Assembly (NCBI GenBank): GCA_903847205.1
Contig: CAINDA010000041.1
Span: 101,097-165,096 of the forward strand
DNA length: 64,000 nucleotides
Reading direction: 5' to 3'
Source of the DNA: an uncultured Bacteroidota bacterium
GTDB taxonomy: Bacteria > Bacteroidota > Bacteroidia > 2-12-FULL-35-15
Within the stretch, counting starts at the first letter, position 1; each line of letters begins with the position of its first letter. Below the pieces are notes generated by a model. The model was not told the DNA's origin, ran no database searches, and saw only the letters and a program-made list of their open reading frames with translations. Both the position numbers and the translations under genes were made by a program. Shown here in pieces: positions 45,293 to 52,454 of this stretch.

Positions 45293-46498
45293 CTGAACTT
45301 ACCTTTTTTTATAGCAAAGCGGTACCTGATTTCTAAAAAATCACACAATGCCATAAATATTATTTCCGGTATTTCGGCGGCAGGAGTGTGTATCGGCACC
45401 ATGGCGCTGATAATTGTTCTTTCTGCATTTAACGGCTTGTCCAACCTAGTTGAGTCGCTGTATAATTCATTTGATGCCGATATTGAGATAACTGTTAAAC
45501 AAGGGAAAACATTCAACCCTGATGCATCTGAAATACAATCCCTAAAAAAACTCAACGGTATAGCCTATTTCACTGATGTAGTAGAAGGGAACGCGCTGCT
45601 AAAGTTTAACGACAAACAGTGTATTGCTGTCATTAAAGGCGTGAGCACAGACTTTGAGATGATGAGCAATTTTGATTCTCTTATTATTTTCGGAAAATTT
45701 AATATTCAGAAAAATAATATTGTTTTTGGAAAAGGTGTTAGTTACATACTACAGACCGGGCCTAAAAATGAGCTTGCACCTATTTCTATTTATGCTCCCA
45801 AACGCGGTAAGGTAAGCACTTTCGATGCTGAAGGAGGTTTAAATGAATTAAAAGAATACCCTGCAGGAACGTTTTCTATCAATGATGAATTCGACAACAA
45901 ATATGTGCTGATGAATATCGAGAAAGCGCGTGAACTGTTTGATTATACTGATCAAGTAACTGCTATTGAGCTGGGATTAAAAAATGATTCTGACAAAGAA
46001 AAGCTGCAGGCGCAGATCAGTGCTATACTCGGCAGTAAGTACGAAGTGAAAAACCGCCAGCAGCAAAATGCATTGTTATTTAAAACATTGAAATCAGAAA
46101 AATTATGGACCTTCATTATTCTTTTTTTTATTTTGATAATTGCCACATTCAATGTGATTGGTTCATTGATAATGCTGATAATTGAAAAGAAAAAAGATAT
46201 TACAATTTTGAATGATATGGGGGCCGACATTCAATTAATCCGCAGAATATTTTTAATGGAAGGGCTGCTGATTACCATTATAGGGGCTGTATTAGGCCTT
46301 GTTCTTGGAACTTTTATCTGCTGGCTGCAGATTAAATTTTCTCTTGTTCGTTTCACCGATGGATATGTTGTGGATGCCTATCCGATTAAATTACAGCTGT
46401 CGGATTTTTTAATTGTTTCAGCGGCGGTATTAACAATAGGCTTTTTTGCAGCCTGGTATCCGGTAAGGGTTTTCACAAAGAGGCATCTGACTTTATAA
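45293..46498 (+). CDS. LolC/E- or FtsX-like ABC transporter permease (CTG start)
   Basis: Inner-membrane permease of 401 residues, likely for lipoprotein release. It has a first transmembrane segment (about 20-45), a periplasmic MacB-PCD domain, and three C-terminal transmembrane segments. Family members start with a MNLPLFIAKRYL-like sequence; here the match begins at a CTG at 45293 (encoded LNLPFFIAKRYLISKKSHN). The next possible start, GTG at 45386, would remove the first helix. No ATG, GTG or TTG lies between. The ATPase partner is not in the window. Confidence 0.85.
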   Translation: MNLPFFIAKRYLISKKSHNAINIISGISAAGVCIGTMALIIVLSAFNGLSNLVESLYNSFDADIEITVKQGKTFNPDASEIQSLKKLNGIAYFTDVVEGNALLKFNDKQCIAVIKGVSTDFEMMSNFDSLIIFGKFNIQKNNIVFGKGVSYILQTGPKNELAPISIYAPKRGKVSTFDAEGGLNELKEYPAGTFSINDEFDNKYVLMNIEKARELFDYTDQVTAIELGLKNDSDKEKLQAQISAILGSKYEVKNRQQQNALLFKTLKSEKLWTFIILFFILIIATFNVIGSLIMLIIEKKKDITILNDMGADIQLIRRIFLMEGLLITIIGAVLGLVLGTFICWLQIKFSLVRFTDGYVVDAYPIKLQLSDFLIVSAAVLTIGFFAAWYPVRVFTKRHLTL

Positions 46499-46523
46499 AA
46501 AGAACTATAGTTTAGATAAAAAA

Positions 46524-47516
46524 TTAAACTAATTCTAAATTCGAATATTTTTTTTCCACATCTTCCAAAAGACTTATAATTTCATCATAAGAATAAGTAG
46601 TTACCAGCTTTAAACGGAACTCTTTAAAGTTCGGAAGTCCTTTAAAATAATTGGTATAATGTCTGCGCATCTCCACTATTCCGGCATGTTTGCTTTTCCA
46701 TTTCATTGAAAAATCCAAATGTTCTTTGCAGGTTTGCACCCTGTCGAAAATTGTAGGCGGCGCTAAGTGTGAGCCTGTTTTTAAAAAATGTTTTATCTCA
46801 TTAAAAATCCAGGGATAGCCGATACTCGCACGGCCTATCATAATTCCGTCAATACCATAGCGCTCTTTCATCTCTTTTGCTTTTTCAGGAGAATCAACAT
46901 CACCGTTGCCGAAGATTGGAATTTTAATTCTTGAGTTATTTTTAATTTCGCCGATCAAAGTCCAGTCTGCTTCGCCTTTGTATAATTGCGCACGTGTTCT
47001 CCCATGAATGGTAAGTGCTGAAATACCTATGTCTTGAAGACGTTCGGCAGCCTCAACAACATTTTTTGTTGAATCATCCCAGCCTAAGCGTGTTTTAACA
47101 GTTACCGGCCGTTGTGCAATTTTTACAATCTCCGAAGTCATGAGTACCATCTTTGGAATATCCTGTAAAAGAGCGGCACCTGCTCCTCTGCAGGCAACCT
47201 GCCTTACCGGGCAGCCATAGTTAATATCAATCAAATCGGGATTTGCATTGTTAGCAATGATTCCGGCTTCACGCATAGAATTAATATCCGAACCGAATAA
47301 CTGAATGCCGATGGGGCGTTCGTATTCAAAAATATCAAGTTTTTGAACGCTTTTTGCTGCTTCACGGATTAAACCTTCCGACGAAATAAATTCGGTGTAC
47401 ATTAAATCAGCACCGTTTTTTTTGCACACTGCCCTGAATGGCGGATCACTCACATCTTCCATTGGTGCAAGCAGTAAAGGGAAATCACCTAATTCTATAT
47501 TACCTATTTTTACCAT
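46524..47516 (-). CDS. dusB: tRNA dihydrouridine synthase
   Basis: FMN enzyme that reduces uridines in the tRNA D-loop. The 330-residue protein has LLAPMEDVSDPPFRAV, INYGCPVRQVACRGAGAALLQ with the catalytic Cys, TVKTRLGWDD, IHGRTRAQLYKG and FGNGDVDSPEKA. DusB type by overall pattern. It is convergent with the permease gene; 47517 onward is repeat-rich. Confidence 0.93.
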   Translation of the reverse strand: MVKIGNIELGDFPLLLAPMEDVSDPPFRAVCKKNGADLMYTEFISSEGLIREAAKSVQKLDIFEYERPIGIQLFGSDINSMREAGIIANNANPDLIDINYGCPVRQVACRGAGAALLQDIPKMVLMTSEIVKIAQRPVTVKTRLGWDDSTKNVVEAAERLQDIGISALTIHGRTRAQLYKGEADWTLIGEIKNNSRIKIPIFGNGDVDSPEKAKEMKERYGIDGIMIGRASIGYPWIFNEIKHFLKTGSHLAPPTIFDRVQTCKEHLDFSMKWKSKHAGIVEMRRHYTNYFKGLPNFKEFRLKLVTTYSYDEIISLLEDVEKKYSNLELV

Positions 47517-47569
47517 TATTTAGTGTTTCAGTGTTTTAGTGTTCTTGTGTTTTAGTGTTCTAGTATTTT

Positions 47570-47710
47570 GGTGTAATAAATATTTTTGTGAAAAACTTAA
47601 ATGCTCTAACACATAAACACCTGAACACCTGAACACCTTTTATTTGGTGTAATAAATATTTTTGTGAAAAACTTAAATACGCTGACACATAAACACCTGA
47701 ACACCTTTTA
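47570..47710. repeat. Two direct copies of a ~70-bp unit
   Basis: Copy 1 (47570-47643) and copy 2 (47646-47710) share GGTGTAATAAATATTTTTGT, AAAAACTTAAAT and ACACATAAACACCTGAACACC; copy 2 lacks one 9-nt CTGAACACC repeat. The preceding GTGTTTTAGTGTTC repeats (47523-47560) are complementary to the AACACCTGAACACC ends and can form a larger hairpin. Confidence 0.85.
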
Positions 47711-47711
47711 T

Positions 47712-47720
47712 TAACTTTGC
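47712..47720 (+). promoter_or_regulatory. Promoter -7 element (TAACTTTGC) deciding the CPBP start
   Basis: Exact TAnnTTTGC match. The first in-frame start (TTG at 47717) lies inside it, so the ATG at 47744 is the true start of the next gene. Confidence 0.6.
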
Positions 47721-47743
47721 GTAAAATTACAAAAAAAGCCTCA

Positions 47744-48646
47744 ATGGAAAACAATGAATCAGAGCGCCAACCGTGGCTTAAGTTAATTATCCTGTTATTA
47801 TTTATTTTTGGATTCGGCATATTAACTGTAATCGGGGGTAATGGTGATACAGGAATTAACATGGAAAATCCCAAAGCTGTTGCTCTTTTAAAAGTCTTAC
47901 AGGGAGTGAGTGTTATTATTATTTTTATTCTTCCTTCAGTTTTGTTTGCCGTTTTCTGGACTAAGCCCCGGATCCATTATTTAGGCATCACAACAAAGCC
48001 TTTAATTTCAACCTTGCTTATTGCAGGAACAGGTATGCTGCTTGCAATGCCTATGATTAACTGGTTTTCGGATATGAACCAGCATTTGCAGTTACCAGAT
48101 GCATTCAGAAGTATTCAGACTTGGATGGAACATAGTGAGCAAGCAGCAGGACAGCTCACTGATGTTTTCACAAAAGGAACTTCCATTGATGTTTTAGTTT
48201 TAAATTTAGTAGTAATTGCTTTAATGGCTGCTGTGAGCGAAGAGCTTTTTTTTCGCGGCGTTTTGCAAAAAGTTTTGATTGAATGTACACGAAATAAACA
48301 TGTTGGTGTTTGGGTCGGTGCTGCATTATTCAGTGCCTTTCACATGCAATTTTTCGGATTTCTTCCAAGAATGCTGATGGGAGCTTATTTAGGTTATTTG
48401 TTTTTATGGAGCGGTTCATTATGGCCGGGAATACTGGCCCATTTTATTAATAACGGAACGGCTGTATTTTTAATCTGGCTTTCAAATAGAGACGTAATAA
48501 GTATAGATGCTGATAAAGTTGGTATTCAAACAGGGGAGTGGGCCTATGTTGCAGTAAGTATAGTTATGGTTGGAGTAAGTTTATTTTTGGTTTACAGGAT
48601 CGAGAAAAAGAAAAAAGAATCGGAAGGTATTTATGAAATTCTGTAA
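47744..48646 (+). CDS. CPBP-family intramembrane metalloprotease
   Basis: Membrane protease of the CAAX/CPBP (ABI) family, 300 residues with about eight hydrophobic segments. Catalytic motifs are SEELFFRGV (Glu166, Glu167, Arg171), FSAFH (His200) and HFINN (His233). In bacteria such proteins process or protect against peptides; no bacteriocin gene is nearby, so the role is open. The ATG at 47744 is chosen because the upstream TTG overlaps the promoter. Confidence 0.9.
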   Translation: MENNESERQPWLKLIILLLFIFGFGILTVIGGNGDTGINMENPKAVALLKVLQGVSVIIIFILPSVLFAVFWTKPRIHYLGITTKPLISTLLIAGTGMLLAMPMINWFSDMNQHLQLPDAFRSIQTWMEHSEQAAGQLTDVFTKGTSIDVLVLNLVVIALMAAVSEELFFRGVLQKVLIECTRNKHVGVWVGAALFSAFHMQFFGFLPRMLMGAYLGYLFLWSGSLWPGILAHFINNGTAVFLIWLSNRDVISIDADKVGIQTGEWAYVAVSIVMVGVSLFLVYRIEKKKKESEGIYEIL

Positions 48647-48677
48647 AAAATAAATATTTTTTTGTTTAATAAGGCGT

Positions 48678-49028
48678 TTACTCTTTTCGTTTTACTAAAA
48701 AGTAATATTCATTTTCTATCGGCAGATAGCCGTATTCATAGCAGAAATAATACGTCGCGCCTTTTTTAGTTGTATAAGTATTGGTATAATATTGAAAATT
48801 AAATCCCTTCTCAATCAATTTTGTTTTTGCTGCTTTAGCTGTTTCATCAGGAATTAATTCTTCCAAAATTCTCCTGTTTTTTCGTAAAATATTATTTACG
48901 TTTCTTACGTAATTGGTTGTATCGCTGTTCAGTTTATTATTGAAAGCATTGCGGCAGAGATCAGAACAGAATTTTTTATCTGCCCGCCCTTTTATCTGCT
49001 CACCGCATTCAGGACACTCTTTATTCAT
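48678..49028 (-). CDS. Zinc-ribbon small protein
   Basis: A 116-residue protein. Four cysteines at 5, 8, 21 and 25 (CPECG...CSDLC) form a zinc ribbon at the N-terminus. The rest contains a basic helix (RKNRRILEELIP) and a C-terminal aromatic-rich strand region (YYFCYEYGYLP). It resembles small Bacteroidota proteins of unknown function; nucleic-acid binding is plausible. Confidence 0.75.
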   Translation of the reverse strand: MNKECPECGEQIKGRADKKFCSDLCRNAFNNKLNSDTTNYVRNVNNILRKNRRILEELIPDETAKAAKTKLIEKGFNFQYYTNTYTTKKGATYYFCYEYGYLPIENEYYFLVKRKE

Positions 49029-49093
49029 TGTTTTAAAAGTATTTTACAGCAATTGCTGCTTTAGTCAATCCGTTTTTTGCTTTATTTATTTTT

Positions 49094-50113
49094 CTAGAAA
49101 ACAAAATTAAAAGAAGTATTGAAGCTTAATCCTCTTAGGTTTCTATTATCTACAAAAGGAATAAAATAACAAACCTTTGTATCTAAAAGTATGTATTTGT
49201 TTTTAAATAATTCAACACCTACCGAAGGAGATAAAAAAGGTATGGTTGATACAGAATTACTGTTTGCCGCAAGCACTCCGCCTATATTATATCCTGAATA
49301 AAGATTTAAAAATTTTCTTGAGCCGCGGCCAAAATGTCTTGAATAAAAATCCTGTCCGAAACTAAATAAAAATAATTCTGAGAACTGCGTACTGTCAGCA
49401 GCATTTGTTTTTATGCTTTTATAAGCCCCGATTGACGCGAAACTTTTCCCCTTTGTGAAAAGATACTTTAAGAAATATCCCTGGTAAACACTGCTTGATA
49501 TTTTGTCTAAAGGAGATTCAATTTTCAAGTAGGAATATTCAAGTCCCGGCATATTAATAAAAGCCACTTTTGTATTTTCCGGACTTGTGATTTCCTCAGC
49601 AATATTAATATTTACAGAATAAGTATTTTCCTTTTTACCATAAAATAATAAGTCGCGTTCTTTGTTATGTATTTTTTCTTCAATGGCTTTATTTTCTCTC
49701 CATAAGGATAAATATTTATCGGACTGCTCATCAATCTTTTTTAACAGATTTTCGTACGATTCTTTTTCATGAATTAAAAAAGCAAGCTCAAGCCGTATCT
49801 CTTTGACTTTGCTGTAATTATTAACTGTGTTTATTTTTTTTGAAGAAACATAACCTAAATCCGAAATCATATTTTCATATTTTTTATATTGATTTTCAGA
49901 AAGCACAAAATTTGCATTTATGTAAGTTTTGTTTTCATTTTGATCCTGAATTTTTATGCTGTTATTAACAATAAATTCATTCAATTTTTTCTTCGAACTA
50001 AGGAAGTCCATTGTGTAAATCTTGGTTTCAACAGTTGTTGAAACGTATGAAGAATCTTCCTGTGAGAATACGCGAAGACTGAAAAACAATCCGAATAATA
50101 AAATATATTTCAT
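49094..50113 (-). CDS. Exported protein with DUF4349-like N-terminus and outer-membrane barrel
   Basis: A 339-residue protein with signal peptide (ending FSQ). The N-terminal part (about 25-165) has the strand plus long coiled helix typical of DUF4349-like domains (YINANFVLSENQYKKYE, then a helix of about 50 residues). The C-terminal half (about 175-339) alternates hydrophobic residues and ends FNTSFNFVF, the terminal-Phe signature of an outer-membrane beta-barrel. I have not seen this pairing as a named family. It is downstream of the subtilase on the same strand. Confidence 0.7.
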   Translation of the reverse strand: MKYILLFGLFFSLRVFSQEDSSYVSTTVETKIYTMDFLSSKKKLNEFIVNNSIKIQDQNENKTYINANFVLSENQYKKYENMISDLGYVSSKKINTVNNYSKVKEIRLELAFLIHEKESYENLLKKIDEQSDKYLSLWRENKAIEEKIHNKERDLLFYGKKENTYSVNINIAEEITSPENTKVAFINMPGLEYSYLKIESPLDKISSSVYQGYFLKYLFTKGKSFASIGAYKSIKTNAADSTQFSELFLFSFGQDFYSRHFGRGSRKFLNLYSGYNIGGVLAANSNSVSTIPFLSPSVGVELFKNKYILLDTKVCYFIPFVDNRNLRGLSFNTSFNFVF

Positions 50114-50143
50114 AGTTTTTTATTTTAATATTTTTGTTAAAAT

Positions 50144-51751
50144 TTATTTCTTTTTATTTAAGCCCATCAATTCTTTTACAGCATTATTTGCATTTATAAA
50201 ACCTCCCGAAACACATAGTTCAGATACATTTTTTTTAACTTTTTTACTGCCGAATAATCTTATAAATCTCCTTTTATAGGCTCCGGGAACATATACTTTT
50301 TTATTATACTTCTCAGCAGTTTTCATTAATACCGCTTTAACTTCTCCTGCTTTTAATTCAGGGAAATAACTTCTGATAAGCGCTGCAACACCTGCCGTAG
50401 AAGGTGAAGCCATGCTTGTGCCGGATTCACTTATATATTTGTTGCCGGGAATAGTAGAATAAATATCAACACCCGGTGCAAATAAATCCACTTTGGTTTT
50501 GCCGTAGTTAGAAAAAGAACCGATTAAATTTTTTCCTTTATTATAGGAGCTGGCTCCTGCATCAATCCAGTTATTGACAGTTCCGCCTGATAATAATTCG
50601 CTGTTTGGGAATGAAAGATCAAGGTCGCTGTTTTTTGATTCATTGCCTGCAGCATGTACCAGCAGCACATCTTTTGATAATGCATATTGAACAGCCTCAT
50701 CAACTTCTTTTTTATTCGGAGAATAATATTTCCCAAAACTCATATTAATAATTGAAGCTCCGTTGTCAACCGCGTAGCGTATAGCATTTGCAACATCTTT
50801 ATCTCTTTCATCACCGTTGGGAACTGCGCGTATCGGCATAATTTTTACATTATCTGCGATACCGTTAATACCTAAATTGTTGTTCCGCATTGCTGCAATA
50901 ATTCCTGAAACATGCGTGCCATGCAGTGCTTCAGGGCCCTGAACGCGGTTGCATCCATAATAATGTTCAGTCATATTTTCAGGATCATCGCCGACAACAT
51001 ACCGGCGGATTGAATCTGAATTTATTCTGCTGTTTTTAACTTTGTTTTCAATTTCTTTTCTTCCTGCAGCTATCTCTTCATCCATCTCTTCAGGCTTCAT
51101 CCCAATGAGCATAATAAATTTCAACTGTTTTTTTATACTGGTTTCTAATTTTGTTTTAGGTTTGTAATTTTTTAAACCGCTCTTAGAAAGCTTGCCGTTA
51201 TTGTCTTTTTTTACATTTTCTAAATAATCGGCAAACACTTGAATGCTCTGCAATTCCATTTCATTTTCAAATTGTTCTTTTAAAAAAGTATATTTTATAT
51301 TTTTATAAACAGCAAATTCTTTAGCATTATCATTTGAAAAACTTGATGTATCTGCGTCCTTGAATTTTTTATCTAAACGGAAATACATTCGGGCAAGTTC
51401 AGATGATTCATTATTGATATCTCCGTTTTTACCGCCTAAAAAACTCCAGCCATGCACATCATCCACATACCCGTTTTTATCATCATCAATGCCGTTGTTT
51501 GGTATTTCGCCGGGGTTAGTCCAGATAACATCTTTTAAATCTTCGTGATCAATGTCTGTGCCGCTGTCAATGACTGCAACAATAACTGTTTTAGCTTTTT
51601 TACCTTTTAATGTTTTATATGCTTGTTCAACCCCGGCACCATATACCCCGTCAGCAGCCGGATCGAGCAGCTGCCAGTCTGCCGGCGCTTTTTTCTGTGC
51701 TGAAACAGATGCTGTAATAAATAATCCGGCAATGATGAATTGTTTAATCAT
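50144..51751 (-). CDS. Subtilisin-family serine protease (S8) with large insertion
   Basis: A 535-residue exported protease (signal peptide ending SVSAQ; ATG at 51751). Catalytic residues are Asp62 (VAVIDSGTDIDH), His277 (LHGTHVSG) and Ser446 (SGTSMASP). About 215 residues separate Asp and His, against about 30-60 in subtilisin; the insertion is mostly helical and charged (residues ~95-265). There is no T9SS tail, so it is probably periplasmic. The outer-membrane protein follows it 30 nt downstream. Confidence 0.9.
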   Translation of the reverse strand: MIKQFIIAGLFITASVSAQKKAPADWQLLDPAADGVYGAGVEQAYKTLKGKKAKTVIVAVIDSGTDIDHEDLKDVIWTNPGEIPNNGIDDDKNGYVDDVHGWSFLGGKNGDINNESSELARMYFRLDKKFKDADTSSFSNDNAKEFAVYKNIKYTFLKEQFENEMELQSIQVFADYLENVKKDNNGKLSKSGLKNYKPKTKLETSIKKQLKFIMLIGMKPEEMDEEIAAGRKEIENKVKNSRINSDSIRRYVVGDDPENMTEHYYGCNRVQGPEALHGTHVSGIIAAMRNNNLGINGIADNVKIMPIRAVPNGDERDKDVANAIRYAVDNGASIINMSFGKYYSPNKKEVDEAVQYALSKDVLLVHAAGNESKNSDLDLSFPNSELLSGGTVNNWIDAGASSYNKGKNLIGSFSNYGKTKVDLFAPGVDIYSTIPGNKYISESGTSMASPSTAGVAALIRSYFPELKAGEVKAVLMKTAEKYNKKVYVPGAYKRRFIRLFGSKKVKKNVSELCVSGGFINANNAVKELMGLNKKK

Positions 51752-51796
51752 TTTTAGCAATAAATTTTAGGAAAATGGAAAAAGGGTAAATACAAG

Positions 51797-51846
51797 TCTG
51801 CGAATCTTAAATGTCTCTGTTTAAAAGACTATTATAGATTCGCAGA
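51797..51846. repeat. 11-bp hairpin between bacilliredoxin and subtilase genes
   Basis: TCTGCGAATCT (51797-51807) and AGATTCGCAGA (51836-51846) form a perfect stem with 28-nt loop. It lies after the bacilliredoxin stop on the minus strand. No clear T-run follows, so terminator activity is uncertain. Confidence 0.55.
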
Positions 51847-51877
51847 TTTGTTAAGAGTTGAAATTAAAGAAGTTATT

Positions 51878-52288
51878 TTAACAGAAATCATTAAATGCCA
51901 TTTGAAGATTCTCTGCAATCATCTGAGCGTTGCGTCCTTCAATATGATGGCGTTCTACAAAATGAACCAGTTTGCCGTCTTTAAACAAAGCTAAAGCAGG
52001 TGAAGATGGAGGGTAGGGTGCAAAATATTTTCGTGCTTCTGCAACAGCTTCGGTATCAAATCCTGCAAACACGGTTGTAATTCTATCAGGGCGTTTAGCA
52101 CCTGTAACAGCTAATTTCACGCCTGGTCTTGCAGCACCTGCAGCGCAGCCGCATACAGAATTTACTACAACTAAAACTGTGCCTTTACTGTTAATAGCTG
52201 CTTTTACAGCATCTGGGGTTGTTAAATCTTCAAAACCAACTGTAGTAAGCTCTGCTTTCATTGGTTTTACCATACTTTCTGGATACAT
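51878..52288 (-). CDS. Bacilliredoxin (BrxA/BrxB family)
   Basis: Thiol-disulfide protein of 136 residues. It has the hallmark VNSVCGCAAG motif (Cys46 and Cys48), GVKLAVTGAKRPDRITTVFAGFD and KDGKLVHFVERHHIEGR. In Firmicutes these remove bacillithiol from proteins; bacillithiol is also made by some Bacteroidota, so the role may be the same. A C-terminal Cys (residue 136) is an extra feature. Confidence 0.92.
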   Translation of the reverse strand: MYPESMVKPMKAELTTVGFEDLTTPDAVKAAINSKGTVLVVVNSVCGCAAGAARPGVKLAVTGAKRPDRITTVFAGFDTEAVAEARKYFAPYPPSSPALALFKDGKLVHFVERHHIEGRNAQMIAENLQMAFNDFC

Positions 52289-52425
52289 ATTTTTTATTTT
52301 TTTTTATGATTAATTGATTTTGGTGCAAAGTTACGAAACATTTCTAACTCATGAAGATTTTCAAATCGCACTGCTTCTTGTATTACTATTTCTGCTGCAT
52401 GTTATTTTGATAAACCTTAATTGAA

Positions 52426-52434
52426 TATATTTGC
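52426..52434 (+). promoter_or_regulatory. Promoter -7 element (TATATTTGC) for the M16 peptidase
   Basis: Exact TAnnTTTGC match. A TTG at 52431 within it could extend the frame, so the ATG at 52455, which starts a clean signal peptide, is the true start. Confidence 0.65.
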
Positions 52435-52454
52435 ACAAATTAAAAAAAACACAA

